Of a stretch of 64,000 nt of DNA, positions 50,125 to 58,563 are shown piece after piece; the stretch's first letter is position 1, and each line of letters opens with the position of its first letter. The DNA lies in assembly GCA_014656175.1 (NCBI GenBank), contig BNBX01000001.1:62001-126000 (forward strand), written 5' to 3'. The position numbers were made by a program, and so were the translations under genes. The stretch comes from Streptomyces werraensis. GTDB taxonomy: Bacteria > Actinomycetota > Actinomycetes > Streptomycetales > Streptomycetaceae. The notes beneath the pieces were generated by a model. It was not told the origin of the DNA and did no database searches. It saw nothing but the letters and a program-made list of their open reading frames with translations.

Positions 50125-50289
50125 TCAGCAGAGTCCCGCGCCCCTCTCGGGGCGCCGCTGCCATCGCCTGCCGTTCACCTGGCCGGGTTCGTCGCCGATG
50201 ACGTAACGGACCCTGCGGCCGTGGACCCGGCGGGCCGGGGCGCGGCAGCCGCGGGGCCGGCAGCCTCGTGCGAGTCGGGAGAGCGTCAT
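50125..50289 (-). CDS. trpM: TrpM, small regulator encoded between trpC and trpB
   Basis: A 54-codon ORF on the minus strand starts at ATG 50289 and ends TGA at 50125-50127. The protein reads MTLSRLARGCRPRGC, then RAPARRVHGRRVRYVIGDEPGQVNG and a basic tail; it is about 30% Arg. Position (22 bp after trpC, before trpB) and size match the trpX/trpM gene of S. coelicolor (63 aa, known to modulate tryptophan biosynthesis and development), although I recall only its position and approximate length, not its full sequence. Two cysteines (C10, C15) lie in the Arg-rich N-terminus. The last 10 codons run into a common GC-rich repeat-like hairpin, so the C-terminus may vary between strains. No strong ribosome binding site is visible. 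Confidence 0.75.
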   Translation of the reverse strand: MTLSRLARGCRPRGCRAPARRVHGRRVRYVIGDEPGQVNGRRWQRRPERGAGLC

Positions 50290-50311
50290 CGGGGGTCAGC
50301 CTAGCGAGGTC

Positions 50312-51118
50312 TCAGCGGCCGTGCCGGAGGGCCGGGTGCTCGCCCGCGGCCACCAGGTCGGCGACCGCCGTCTTCGGGTCCTTGCCGGTCACCAGGGACT
50401 CGCCGACCAGGACGGCGTCCGCCCCGGCGTTGGCGTAGGCGATCAGGTCGTGCGGACCGCGCACGCCGGACTCGGCGACCCTCACGAGGTGCGCCGGGAT
50501 CTCGGGGGCGACCCGCTCGAAGGTGCCGCGGTCGACCTCGAGGGTCTTGAGGTTGCGCGCGTTGACGCCGATGACCTTGGCGCCGGCGTCGACCGCCCGC
50601 TCCACCTCGTCCTCGTCGTGCACCTCGACCAGCGGGGTGAGGCCGATGGACTCGGCGCGCTCGATGAGCGACTCCAGGGCGGACTGCTCCAGGGCGGCCA
50701 CGATCAGCAGCGCCAGGTCGGCGCCGTACGCGCGGGCCTCCCAGAGCTGGTACGACGTGACGATGAAGTCCTTGCGCAGCACGGGGATGTCCACCCGGGC
50801 GCGGACGGCCTCCAGGTCGGCCAGCGAACCGCCGAAGCGGCGCTGCTCGGTGAGGACGGAGATGACGGCGGCGCCGCCCGCCTCGTAGTCGGCGGCGAGG
50901 CCGGCCGGGTCGGCGATCGCGGCGAGCGCGCCCTTGGACGGGCTGGAGCGCTTGACCTCGCAGATCACCTTGACGCCGTCACCGCGCAGGGCGGCCACGC
51001 CGTCCTTGGCCGCGGGGGCCTTGGCCGCGCGCTCCTTGAGCTCGTCGAGGCTGACGCGCGCCTGCCGCTCCGCCAGGTCGGCACGGACTCCGTCGATGAT
51101 CTCGTCGAGCACACTCAC
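50312..51118 (-). CDS. trpC: Indole-3-glycerol phosphate synthase
   Basis: The product is 268 aa from GTG 51118 (cgc-GTG-agtgtgctcgac). The TIM-barrel signature is present: [13 protein letters not shown] (about 52-64, with catalytic Lys55 region), [15 protein letters not shown] (about 89-103), [22 protein letters not shown] (about 113-134), [13 protein letters not shown] (about 183) and the phosphate loop [12 protein letters not shown]. It cyclises carboxyphenylamino-deoxyribulose phosphate to indole-3-glycerol phosphate, the substrate of TrpA. The enzyme making its substrate (TrpF activity) is expected to be PriA, encoded later in this window. Confidence 0.96.
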   Translation of the reverse strand: MSVLDEIIDGVRADLAERQARVSLDELKERAAKAPAAKDGVAALRGDGVKVICEVKRSSPSKGALAAIADPAGLAADYEAGGAAVISVLTEQRRFGGSLADLEAVRARVDIPVLRKDFIVTSYQLWEARAYGADLALLIVAALEQSALESLIERAESIGLTPLVEVHDEDEVERAVDAGAKVIGVNARNLKTLEVDRGTFERVAPEIPAHLVRVAESGVRGPHDLIAYANAGADAVLVGESLVTGKDPKTAVADLVAAGEHPALRHGR

Positions 51119-51237
51119 GCGAGCGGCCCCCTTCCTGACGGTCGGGCTTGGCTGGTCCCTGCGATGGTATCCGGAGCAGGGCGAATGCCCCGCATCCGGC
51201 TGTTGCGACGTCCAGTACCTGGACGATCACCACTCGT

Positions 51238-51672
51238 TCACGGGTGCAGCCAGCCGCCGAACGGCGTGTTCCGCAGCACCGTGAAGGCCAGCATCAGCCC
51301 GCCCGCCGACCACAGCACCGCGGGCGGCGGGTCGAGGCGCATCGGCCGGCCGCGCGCCGCGCGGATCACCCAGAGGGTCCACAGCACGGCGAAGGCGGCG
51401 TAGCCGAGGACGGCGGGGGCGTTGGCCTGGAGGGCGGCGGCCAGGTCGCCGTGGGCGACGGCGTGGGCGCTGCGCAGTCCGCCGCAGCCGGGGCAGTACA
51501 GGCCGGTGAGGCCGAGCAGCGGGCAGACCGGGTAGTGCCCGGGTTCGTTGGGGTCGACGGCGGCGACGTAGGCGAAGGCCGCGGCCACGGCGGCGAGCAG
51601 GCCGGCGGGGGCGGCCAGCCGGGCCGCCCGGCCGGGGACCGTGTGAGGGCTCGGGGCGTTCACGGATGGCAT
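51238..51672 (-). CDS. DUF2752 family membrane protein
   Basis: This 144-aa protein starts at ATG 51672. Three hydrophobic helices flank the DUF2752 core with the signature CPLLGLTGLYCPGCGGLRSAHAVAHGDLAAAL (C50, C60, C63, then GGLR). The closely spaced cysteines could bind metal. Function unknown. It is the third of three small membrane protein genes between trpE and trpC, a conserved actinobacterial arrangement as I recall, and it lies about 120 bp upstream of trpC with an AT-containing gap (51119-51237) that may hold the trpC promoter. Confidence 0.88.
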   Translation of the reverse strand: MPSVNAPSPHTVPGRAARLAAPAGLLAAVAAAFAYVAAVDPNEPGHYPVCPLLGLTGLYCPGCGGLRSAHAVAHGDLAAALQANAPAVLGYAAFAVLWTLWVIRAARGRPMRLDPPPAVLWSAGGLMLAFTVLRNTPFGGWLHP

Positions 51673-51748
51673 TGTCCCCCGGACACGCCGCGGGGGCGGC
51701 TCCGGCTCACGGCCGGCCGCCGCCCCCGTACGGAGTGGTCCGCGGGGC

Positions 51749-52000
51749 TCAGCCCTGGGCGCGGGCCGGCTCGCGGTCGCCGGTGGTCCGGTGCACCGGG
51801 TGGTCGCTCTTCGGCTGGCCCAGGCCCATCGAGCGCATGACGGCGCCGACCAGGCCGCCGAGGAGGACGACGCCCATGCCGGCCCAGAAGCCCACGGGCT
51901 GGTCCATCACCATGAACGCGCCCGCGGCGCAGAAACCGATGAAGGCGATGATGACACCGGTCCAGGCGGCCGGGGTGTGACCGTGGCTGCTGCCCGCCAT
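51749..52000 (-). CDS. HGxxPAAW-motif small membrane protein
   Basis: The product is 83 aa from ATG 52000 behind GAGGAG (8 bp). It carries the HGHTPAAW motif at residues 6-13 and two hydrophobic helices (WTGVIIAFIGFCAAGAFMV and FWAGMGVVLLGGLVGAVM), ending in a short charged tail. This matches the actinobacterial HGxxPAAW family of unknown function found next to trp genes. The frame continues upstream of 52000 but there it overlaps the Trp-associated membrane gene in another frame and is not coding. Confidence 0.85.
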   Translation of the reverse strand: MAGSSHGHTPAAWTGVIIAFIGFCAAGAFMVMDQPVGFWAGMGVVLLGGLVGAVMRSMGLGQPKSDHPVHRTTGDREPARAQG

Positions 52001-52109
52001 TGCTTGCTCCTCGTTGCCGTGTGCGTGGGTGAGCGGGACGCTCGTCCCCATTGTCCCGCACACGCCGGACCGCCGTGCGCCGGGGTCGGCCGTGGGCGGG
52101 TTGCGCGGC

Positions 52110-52751
52110 TCAGGCGCCGGTGGGGTCCTCACCTCGGTCGAGGGCCTTCCAGAGCTCCTCGGGGCGGTCCGGGTCGGCGGGGGCGGCCGCCCGGCGCGGA
52201 CGGGGGGCGCCGCCCCGCTCGTAACGGCCGGACATGGCGGGCCACAGGCGTCCGTAGCGCAGCGCGAGCAGTCCGGCCACCAGCAGCAGCAGCCCGCCGA
52301 CGGCGGCGACGTACGGCCAGGCGGTGTGGGAGAGGGCGCCGACGGTCGCGGAGGCGTCCCCGGAGGCCTGCGCTGCCTTCTCGTCGAGGGCGGTGGAGTC
52401 GGACGCGCCGAGCAGCGCGGCGGCGACCGTGCCGGCCCCGGCGAGGGCGAGCACGGAGGAGACGGCGAGCCGCCCGGCACGGCGCACGGCGAAGACGGCG
52501 ACCAGGGCGGCGAGCCCGACGACGGCCAGGGCGGCGGGCACACCGGTGACGTCGCTGCCGGTGGCGGTCAGCGGGAACGCGCCGCCGGCCACCGTCGCGG
52601 TGCCCTCCGACCACTCCTGCCGGGTGGCGAGCAGGGCCACGGCCGCGCCGAGGGCGCCGCTCAGCAGGGCGGCGGCGAGGCTCGTGCGGCCGGTCCGGGA
52701 GGGGCCGGCGGGCTCGGAACGGGGGCTGGGTACGGCAGTCACGCCCTCCAC
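52110..52751 (-). CDS. Trp-biosynthesis-associated membrane protein (TIGR02234 type)
   Basis: This 213-aa protein starts at ATG 52751 (a GTG at the fourth codon, VTAVPSP, is an alternative). It has four hydrophobic segments: ASAAALLSGALGAAVALLA-like at about 24-42, then about 70-88, 94-114 and 143-163. The extracytoplasmic QEWSEGTATV motif is typical of this actinobacterial family, found immediately downstream of trpE. The C-terminal 45 residues are charged and cytoplasmic. Role is unknown; the linkage to trpE suggests a part in tryptophan synthesis, transport or sensing. Confidence 0.85.
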   Translation of the reverse strand: MEGVTAVPSPRSEPAGPSRTGRTSLAAALLSGALGAAVALLATRQEWSEGTATVAGGAFPLTATGSDVTGVPAALAVVGLAALVAVFAVRRAGRLAVSSVLALAGAGTVAAALLGASDSTALDEKAAQASGDASATVGALSHTAWPYVAAVGGLLLLVAGLLALRYGRLWPAMSGRYERGGAPRPRRAAAPADPDRPEELWKALDRGEDPTGA

Positions 52752-52793
52752 TATGGCCCGGATCCCGGGCCACGCGGCATCCGGGGGGCTGTG

Positions 52794-54287
52794 TCAGCCG
52801 TCACCCAGCCGGTTCGCGGTGTGGACGGCGCGCAGCACGGCGGCCGCCTTGTTGCGGCACTCGGTGTCCTCGGCGACCGGGTCGGAGTCGGCCACGACCC
52901 CCGCCCCGGCCTGCACGTACGCGGTGCCGTCGCGCAGCAGGGCGGTGCGGATGGCGATGGCCGTGTCGGAGTCCCCGGCGAAGTCGAGGTAGCCGACGCA
53001 GCCGCCGTACAGGCCGCGCCGGGAGGGCTCGAGCTCGTCGATGATCCGCATCGCGCGGGGCTTGGGCGCGCCGGAGAGGGTGCCGGCCGGGAAGCAGGCG
53101 GTGAGCACGTCGAAGGCGGTGCGGTCGGCGGCGACCCGTCCGGTGACCGTCGAGACGATGTGCATGACGTGCGAGTAGCGTTCGATCGACATGAAGTCGA
53201 CGACCTCGACGGAGCCGGGTTCGCAGACCCGGCCGAGGTCGTTGCGGCCGAGGTCGACGAGCATCAGGTGCTCGGCGCGCTCCTTGGGGTCGGCGAGCAG
53301 CTCGTCGGCGAGCGCCTGGTCCTCCTGCGGGGTGGCGCCGCGGTGCCGGGTGCCTGCGATGGGGTGCACCATCGCCTGCCCGTCCTCGACCTTGACCAGC
53401 GCCTCGGGGGACGAGCCGGCCACGTCGAAGCCGTCGAACCGGAACAGGTACATGTACGGCGACGGGTTGGTGGCGCGCAGCACCCGGTAGACGTCCAGGG
53501 CGCTCGCCGTGCAGGGCGTCTCGAACCGCTGGGAGGGGACGACCTGGAAGGCCTCCCCGGCGCGGATGCGCTCCTTGACGTCCTCCACGGCCGCCTGGTA
53601 GTCGGGGCCGCCCCACAGCGCGGTGTACTCGGGCAGCTCGGACGGCGGGAGCACGGCCGGGGGCTGGGCGACCGGGCGGGCGAGGTCGGCCTCCATGGCG
53701 TCGAGGCGGGCCACGGCGTCCGCGTAGGCCTCGTCGACACCGGTCTCCAGGTCGTTGTGGTTGATCGCGTTGGCGATCAGCCAGACGGCGCCCTCCCAGT
53801 GGTCCATGACGGCGAGGTCGCTGGTGAGCAGCATGGTCAGCTCGGGCAGTCTCAGGTCGTCCCGCTCGCCGGGGCCGATCTTCTCCAGGCGCCGCACGAT
53901 GTCGTAGCCGAGGTAGCCGACCATGCCGCCGGTGAAGGGCGGCAGGCCGAGGTCCTGGGCGAGGTCGCGGGGGGTGTGCAGGGCCTCGAGGGTGGCGCGC
54001 AGCGCGGCGAGCGGGTCGCCGTCGACGGGCACGCCGACGGGCGGTGTGCCCTCCCAGTGGACCTGCCCGCCGCGCTCGGTGAGGGTGGCGGCGGACCGGA
54101 CGCCGACGAAGGAGTACCGGGACCAGGACCTCCCGTTCTCGGCGGACTCCAGCAGGAAGGTGCCGGGGCGCTCGGCGGCGAGCTTGCGGTAGAGGCCGAC
54201 CGGGGTGTCGCCGTCGGCGAGGAGCTTGCGGGTGACCGGGATGACCCGGCGGTCGGCGGCGAGCTTGCGGAACGTCTCGAGGTCCAT
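52794..54287 (-). CDS. trpE: Anthranilate synthase component I
   Basis: This 497-aa enzyme starts at ATG 54287. The N-terminal domain has the Trp feedback-binding element LLESAENGRSWSRYSFVGV (about 44-62, the LLES motif). The chorismate-binding domain contains FQVVPSQRFE, PSPYMYLFRFDGFDVAGSSPEALVKVE (about 262-290), HPIAGTRHRGATPQEDQALADELLADPKERAEHLMLVDLGRNDLGRV and SGAPKPRAMRIIDELEPSRRGLYGG. It makes anthranilate from chorismate with ammonia from a separate TrpG, which is not in this window. The gene starts 11 bp after hisI stops, so the first trp enzyme is cotranscribed with a histidine gene. Confidence 0.96.
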   Translation of the reverse strand: MDLETFRKLAADRRVIPVTRKLLADGDTPVGLYRKLAAERPGTFLLESAENGRSWSRYSFVGVRSAATLTERGGQVHWEGTPPVGVPVDGDPLAALRATLEALHTPRDLAQDLGLPPFTGGMVGYLGYDIVRRLEKIGPGERDDLRLPELTMLLTSDLAVMDHWEGAVWLIANAINHNDLETGVDEAYADAVARLDAMEADLARPVAQPPAVLPPSELPEYTALWGGPDYQAAVEDVKERIRAGEAFQVVPSQRFETPCTASALDVYRVLRATNPSPYMYLFRFDGFDVAGSSPEALVKVEDGQAMVHPIAGTRHRGATPQEDQALADELLADPKERAEHLMLVDLGRNDLGRVCEPGSVEVVDFMSIERYSHVMHIVSTVTGRVAADRTAFDVLTACFPAGTLSGAPKPRAMRIIDELEPSRRGLYGGCVGYLDFAGDSDTAIAIRTALLRDGTAYVQAGAGVVADSDPVAEDTECRNKAAAVLRAVHTANRLGDG

Positions 54288-54298
54288 GGCGGCAGACC

Positions 54299-54730
54299 TT
54301 ACTGATCTTCGGCGGGGGCGTCCGCCACCGCCAGGACGTCGGCGTCGAAGCAGGTGCGGTCGCCGGTGTGGCAGGCGGCGCCCACCTGGTCGACCTTCAC
54401 CAGCACCGTGTCGGCGTCACAGTCCAGCGCGACCGACTTCACCCACTGGAAGTGGCCCGAGGTGTCGCCCTTGACCCAGTACTCCTGGCGGCTGCGCGAC
54501 CAGTAGGTGCAGCGGCCGGTGGTGAGGGTGCGGTGCAGCGCCTCGTCGTCCATCCAGCCCAGCATCAGCACCTCTCCGGTGTCGTACTGCTGGGCGATCG
54601 CGGGCAGGAGTCCGTCCGGGGTGCGCTTGAGGCGCGCGGCGATCTCCGGGTCGAGGCGGCTGGGCGGCGCGCCGTGGCGCGCAGCGCCTCCTTGAGGGGC
54701 GGCGGCCGGGCGACGGGCGGGCGTGGTCAT
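54299..54730 (-). CDS. hisI: Phosphoribosyl-AMP cyclohydrolase
   Basis: The product is 143 aa from ATG 54730 ([12 protein letters not shown]); an ATG three codons upstream is also in frame. After an Ala/Pro-rich N-terminus of about 25 residues the HisI core is complete: [52 protein letters not shown] and the metal site [29 protein letters not shown] with its Asp and Cys ligands. It opens the adenine ring of PR-AMP in histidine synthesis. Unlike enteric bacteria there is no fused HisE domain. It is detached from the main his cluster by two plus-strand genes and heads the trpE group. Confidence 0.95.
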   Translation of the reverse strand: MTTPARRPAAAPQGGAARHGAPPSRLDPEIAARLKRTPDGLLPAIAQQYDTGEVLMLGWMDDEALHRTLTTGRCTYWSRSRQEYWVKGDTSGHFQWVKSVALDCDADTVLVKVDQVGAACHTGDRTCFDADVLAVADAPAEDQ

Positions 54731-54814
54731 GGGGACCATTGTGCCGCGCGACCCCGGCCCCCTTGCGCCGTCGTCCACTGTCCGGACGTGACGGCCCGCC
54801 GTAGGCTGGCTGGC

Positions 54815-55450
54815 ATGTCGACCCATGCCAAGCGTGAACGACTCCTCCTGGCCGACCTGCTGGAGACCGCGGGGCCGGAGGCGCCCACCCTGTGCGAGGG
54901 CTGGACCACCCGGGACCTGGCCGCGCACGTGGTGGTGCGTGAGCGCCGTCCGGACGCGGCGGGCGGCATGCTGGTGAAGCAGCTGGCGTCGCGTCTGGAG
55001 CGGGTGACGGCCGAGTTCCTGGCGAAGCCGTACGACGAGCTGGTCCGGCTGATCCGCACGGGCCCGCCGCGGTTCTCCCCCTTCTCGCTCAAGCAGGTCG
55101 ACGAGATGTCGAACGTGATCGAGTTCTACGTCCACGCCGAGGACGTCCGCCGGGCGCAGGCGGACTGGACGCCGCGCGAGCTGGACCCGGTGTTCCAGGA
55201 CGCCCTGTGGTCACGGCTGGAGCGTTCCGCCCGGCTGATGGGCCGCGGGGTGCCGACCGGTCTGGTGCTGCGCCGTCCGGACGGGCAGACGACGGTGGCG
55301 CGCCGCGGTGCGCCGGTGGTGACGGTGACCGGGGAGCCGTCCGAGCTGGTGGTGTTCGCGTACGGCCGGCAGGGCGCCGCGAAGGTGGAGCTGGACGGCG
55401 ACGAGAACGCCGTCGCCCAGCTGCGCGCCACCAAGCAGCTCGGCATCTGA
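54815..55450 (+). CDS. TIGR03085 family metal-binding protein (DinB/maleylpyruvate-isomerase-like)
   Basis: The product is 211 aa from ATG 54815. The N-terminal four-helix region starts [46 protein letters not shown], typical of the mycothiol-dependent maleylpyruvate isomerase-like fold; His38 and the later [13 protein letters not shown] motif (about 106-118) are the likely metal ligands. The C-terminal part is beta-rich. TAGGCTGGCTGGC directly precedes the ATG, without a ribosome binding site, so a leaderless transcript is likely. Function is unknown. It lies between hisI and hisF on the opposite strand with the next VOC-fold gene. Confidence 0.83.
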   Translation: MSTHAKRERLLLADLLETAGPEAPTLCEGWTTRDLAAHVVVRERRPDAAGGMLVKQLASRLERVTAEFLAKPYDELVRLIRTGPPRFSPFSLKQVDEMSNVIEFYVHAEDVRRAQADWTPRELDPVFQDALWSRLERSARLMGRGVPTGLVLRRPDGQTTVARRGAPVVTVTGEPSELVVFAYGRQGAAKVELDGDENAVAQLRATKQLGI

Positions 55451-55473
55451 CCGGCTCCGGAAAGGCACGGCTC

Positions 55474-55872
55474 GTGATCAAGGTCGCCATGACGAGTGTG
55501 TACGTCGAGGACGTGGCGAAGGCGCACGCCTTCTACACGCGTGTCCTCGGCTTCGAGACCCGCACCCATGTGGACCCGGGCGGGGGCTCGCCGTTCGTCA
55601 CCGTGGGGGCGCGCGAGGGCGCCCAGCCCGAGCTGGAGCTGCTGCTCGAGCCGGGCGACGGGCCGATCGCGGAGCCTTACCGCCGCTCGGTGCGGGAGGC
55701 GGGGCTGCCGGCGATCGTGTTCTCGGTGGACGACCTGCGCGCGGAGTTCGAGCGGCTGCGCGGGGAGGGCGTCCACTTCGTGCGGGAGCCGGAGAAGCAG
55801 GGCCCGGTGCTGACCGCGCTGCTGGACGACACGGTCGGCAATCTGATCCAGCTCACGCAGCCGCTCGGCTGA
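55474..55872 (+). CDS. VOC superfamily (glyoxalase/bleomycin-resistance fold) protein
   Basis: The product is 132 aa from GTG 55474 with GGAAAGG about 9 bp upstream. It is a single VOC module pair: VAMTSVYVEDVAKAHAFYTRVLGFETRTHVDPGGGSPFVTV, then LPAIVFSVDDLRAEFERLRGEGVHFVREP and a C-terminal NLIQLTQPL. The canonical metal ligands (His/Gln early and Glu late) are not clearly present: the first-strand position is Thr/Ser. So it may be a binding protein or use another metal set. It starts 23 bp after the TIGR03085 gene stop, probably one operon; it ends 3 bp from the convergent hisF stop. Confidence 0.82.
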   Translation: MIKVAMTSVYVEDVAKAHAFYTRVLGFETRTHVDPGGGSPFVTVGAREGAQPELELLLEPGDGPIAEPYRRSVREAGLPAIVFSVDDLRAEFERLRGEGVHFVREPEKQGPVLTALLDDTVGNLIQLTQPLG

Positions 55873-55875
55873 GGC

Positions 55876-56631
55876 TCACCGCACCGGGTGGCCGGCGTCC
55901 CTGAGGGTCTGCTTGACCTCGCCGATGCGCAGGTCGCCGAAGTGGAACACCGAGGCGGCCAGTACCGCGTCCGCGCCGGCGGCGACCGCCGGCGGGAAGT
56001 CGGCGAGCCTGCCGGCGCCGCCGGAGGCGATCACCGGGACCGTGACGTGCTTGCGCACGGCGGCGATCATCTCCAAGTCGTAACCGTCCTTGGTGCCGTC
56101 GGCGTCCATGGAGTTCAGCAGGATCTCGCCGGCGCCCAGCTCGGCGGCGCGGTGCGCCCACTCGACGGCGTCGATGCCGGTGCCGCGGCGGCCGCCGTGC
56201 GTGGTGACCTCGAAGGTCCCGCCCTCGGTGCGCCGGGCGTCGACCGAGAGGACGAGCACCTGGCGGCCGAACCGCTCGGCGATCTCCCGGATGAGGTCGG
56301 GCCGGGCGATGGCGGCGGTGTTCACACCGACCTTGTCGGCGCCGGCCCGCAGCAGCTTGTCGACGTCCTCGGCGGTGCGCACGCCGCCGCCCACGGTGAG
56401 CGGGATGAACACCTGCTCGGCGGTGCGGCGGACCACGTCGTAGGTGGTCTCGCGGTTGCCGGAGGACGCGGTGATGTCCAGGAACGTCAGCTCGTCGGCG
56501 CCCTCGGCGTCGTACACCTTCGCCATCTCGACGGGGTCGCCCGCGTCGCGCAGGTTCTGGAAGTTGACGCCCTTGACGACCCGGCCGCCGTCCACGTCCA
56601 GGCAGGGGATGACTCGGACCGCCAGGGTCAT
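55876..56631 (-). CDS. hisF: Imidazole glycerol phosphate synthase, cyclase subunit
   Basis: The product is 251 aa from ATG 56631. The (beta-alpha)8 barrel has catalytic Asp11 ([28 protein letters not shown]) and the second Asp near residue 130 ([10 protein letters not shown]), with phosphate-binding loops [30 protein letters not shown] and [12 protein letters not shown]. It receives ammonia from HisH and makes IGP and AICAR. Start overlaps the RidA stop by 4 bp. Last gene of the minus-strand his cluster; no hairpin terminator is visible in the 3-bp gap to the convergent VOC gene. Confidence 0.97.
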   Translation of the reverse strand: MTLAVRVIPCLDVDGGRVVKGVNFQNLRDAGDPVEMAKVYDAEGADELTFLDITASSGNRETTYDVVRRTAEQVFIPLTVGGGVRTAEDVDKLLRAGADKVGVNTAAIARPDLIREIAERFGRQVLVLSVDARRTEGGTFEVTTHGGRRGTGIDAVEWAHRAAELGAGEILLNSMDADGTKDGYDLEMIAAVRKHVTVPVIASGGAGRLADFPPAVAAGADAVLAASVFHFGDLRIGEVKQTLRDAGHPVR

Positions 56632-57032
56632 GAATCCACGGCTCCTCTGAATGCTTCGAGTTCCACTGACACCAGTACGCGCGAGTCGACGAAGCCTTCG
56701 ACCACCAGCAGCGTGGTGACCGGCCGGACCGCGTCGAACAGCTCCTTGTGCGCACGGCAGGCCGCGTCGACGTCCCGCGCGTGGGCGAGATGGATGCGGG
56801 TGCGGATCACGGACGCGGCGTCGAGCCCGAACTCGGCGACCGCCTCCAGCGCGTTGGTGAAGGCCACCTTGGCCTGTTCGTACGGGTCGCCCTCCCCGTA
56901 CAGCACGTCGCCCCGGAACGCGGTGGTGCCCGCGACCAGGACGAGGCCGCCGGCCGCCACGGCGCGCGCGGAGCCGAGGGTCTCCTCCCAGGGGTTCCCG
57001 CTCTGCACGCGCCGCACGGCTTCCGATGTCAT
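56628..57032 (-). CDS. RidA family reactive-intermediate deaminase
   Basis: The product is 134 aa from ATG 57032. The YjgF/RidA fold is clear: [71 protein letters not shown] and [24 protein letters not shown]. The conserved catalytic Arg in the archetype (Arg105 of RidA) appears at IRTRIHL/DSRVLV. RidA proteins hydrolyse reactive enamine/imine by-products of PLP enzymes. It is wedged by 4-bp overlaps between priA and hisF, so it is made with the histidine enzymes. Confidence 0.88.
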   Translation of the reverse strand: MTSEAVRRVQSGNPWEETLGSARAVAAGGLVLVAGTTAFRGDVLYGEGDPYEQAKVAFTNALEAVAEFGLDAASVIRTRIHLAHARDVDAACRAHKELFDAVRPVTTLLVVEGFVDSRVLVSVELEAFRGAVDS

Positions 57033-57754
57033 CGGGACACAGCCTCCAGGGCCTCTTCCAGGGTGAACGCCTTGGCGTACAGGGCCTTGCCGACGATGGC
57101 GCCCTCGACGCCCAGCGGGACCAGCTCGGCGATCGCCCGCAGGTCGTCCAGCGAGGACACCCCGCCGGAGGCGACGACCGGGCGGTCGGTGGCGGCGCAG
57201 ACGCTCTTCAGCAGCTCCAGGTTGGGGCCCTGGAGGGTGCCGTCCTTGGCGATGTCGGTGACGACGTAGCGGGCGCAGCCCTCCTTGTTGAGACGGTCCA
57301 GCGTCTCGTAGAGGTCGCCGCCGTCACGGGTCCAGCCGCGGCCGCGCAGGGTGGTGCCGCGCACGTCGAGGCCGACGGCGATCTTGTCGCCGTGCTCGGC
57401 GATGACCTTGGCGACCCATTCGGGGGTCTCCAGGGCGGCCGTGCCGAGGTTGACGCGGGTGCAGCCGGTGGCGAGGGCGGCGGCGAGGGTGTCGTCGTCG
57501 CGGATGCCGCCGGACAGCTCCACCTTGATGTCCATCGCCTTGGTGACCTCCGCGATCAGCTCGCGGTTGTCGCCGGTGCCGAACGCGGCGTCCAGGTCGA
57601 CCAGGTGCAGCCACTCGGCGCCGGAGCGCTGCCAGGCGAGCGCGGCCTCCAGCGGCGAGCCGTACGAGGTCTCGGTGCCGGACTCTCCGTGCACGAGGCG
57701 GACGGCCTGGCCGTCGCGGACGTCGACGGCGGGGAGGAGTTCGAGGGTGGCCAT
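57029..57754 (-). CDS. priA: Bifunctional phosphoribosyl isomerase PriA (HisA and TrpF activities)
   Basis: The product is 241 aa from ATG 57754. It is a HisA-type half-barrel duplication with catalytic Asp11 ([15 protein letters not shown]) and Asp130 ([17 protein letters not shown]). The [20 protein letters not shown] loop is the PriA loop used for the tryptophan substrate. In S. coelicolor, PriA isomerises both ProFAR (histidine) and phosphoribosyl anthranilate (tryptophan), because trpF is missing. No trpF gene occurs in this window. The gene follows hisH by 4 bp. Confidence 0.95.
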   Translation of the reverse strand: MATLELLPAVDVRDGQAVRLVHGESGTETSYGSPLEAALAWQRSGAEWLHLVDLDAAFGTGDNRELIAEVTKAMDIKVELSGGIRDDDTLAAALATGCTRVNLGTAALETPEWVAKVIAEHGDKIAVGLDVRGTTLRGRGWTRDGGDLYETLDRLNKEGCARYVVTDIAKDGTLQGPNLELLKSVCAATDRPVVASGGVSSLDDLRAIAELVPLGVEGAIVGKALYAKAFTLEEALEAVSR

Positions 57755-57758
57755 GTCT

Positions 57759-58400
57759 CTACAGGGTTCCGATCCAGTTGGTGAGGAGCTGGGCGCCGGC
57801 GTCGCCGGACTTCTCGGGGTGGAACTGGGTGGCCCACAGGGAGCCGTTCTCCACGGCGGCCACGAACGGCTTGCCGTGGGTGGTCCAGGTGACGAGCGGA
57901 GGCTCCATGGCCGCGTTCGTCACCTCGAACGACCAGTCGTGGACGGCGTAGGAGTGCACGAAGTAGAAACGCGCGTCCTCGTCCAGTCCCGCGAACAGCC
58001 GGGAGCCCTCGGGGGCGTCCACGGTGTTCCAGCCCATGTGGGGGACGACGTCGGCCTGGAGCGGCTCGACGGAGCCGGGCCACTCGTCGAGGCCCTCCGC
58101 CTCGACGCCGTGCTCGATGCCGCGGGCGAAGAGGATCTGCATGCCGACGCAGATGCCCATGACGGGGCGTCCGCCGGCCAGGCGCCGGTCGACGATCCAG
58201 TCGCCGCGGGCCTCCTTGAGGCCCTTCATACAGGCGGCGAAGGCGCCGACGCCGGGCACCAGCAGCCCGTCGGCGTTCATCGCCTTGTCGAAGTCGCGGG
58301 TGATCTCGACGTCGGCCCCGGCGCGCGCGAGGGCGCGCTCGGCGGAGCGGACGTTGCCGAAGCCGTAGTCGAAGACCACGACCTTCCTGGTGGTGCTCAC
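57759..58400 (-). CDS. hisH: Imidazole glycerol phosphate synthase, glutamine amidotransferase subunit
   Basis: The product is 213 aa from GTG 58400 behind GGAGGTG, which lies in the end of the upstream small gene. Class I amidotransferase triad: Cys84 ([13 protein letters not shown]), His194 and Glu196 ([10 protein letters not shown]). The N-terminal [22 protein letters not shown] and the oxyanion loop [13 protein letters not shown] are typical. It releases ammonia from glutamine for HisF. The ribosome binding site is within the preceding ORF's last codons, so translation is coupled. Confidence 0.97.
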   Translation of the reverse strand: MSTTRKVVVFDYGFGNVRSAERALARAGADVEITRDFDKAMNADGLLVPGVGAFAACMKGLKEARGDWIVDRRLAGGRPVMGICVGMQILFARGIEHGVEAEGLDEWPGSVEPLQADVVPHMGWNTVDAPEGSRLFAGLDEDARFYFVHSYAVHDWSFEVTNAAMEPPLVTWTTHGKPFVAAVENGSLWATQFHPEKSGDAGAQLLTNWIGTL

Positions 58401-58404
58401 GGTC

Positions 58405-58563
58405 TCACACCTCCATCTGCAGCAGACCCGTGACGATGCACAGCGCGGCACCGAGGGACATCAGCGTGATCAGGCTCGTGGGCATCTTCTGCTTGACGAA
58501 GGAGATGATCCCTCCGACGAAGAACAGGCCGACGACGATCAGGACGGTGGACAGTCCGTTCAC
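58405..58563 (-). CDS. Small membrane protein encoded immediately upstream of hisH
   Basis: A 52-codon ORF starts at GTG 58563 (GGAGGG five bases upstream) and ends TGA at 58405-58407, 4 bp before hisH. The protein is [36 protein letters not shown] and [16 protein letters not shown]: two membrane helices joined by a short basic loop. The coding is convincing because the hydrophobic pattern is regular and it carries the hisH ribosome binding site. I recall similar small proteins in Streptomyces his clusters but cannot name a family. It may assist a membrane-linked step or only serve translational coupling. Confidence 0.72.
   Translation of the reverse strand: MNGLSTVLIVVGLFFVGGIISFVKQKMPTSLITLMSLGAALCIVTGLLQMEV

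Noticed and set aside
54288..54298. Attenuator or leader peptide with Trp codons before trpE
   Set aside because: trpE starts 11 bp after hisI, leaving no room for a leader; no Trp-rich short ORF is seen there.
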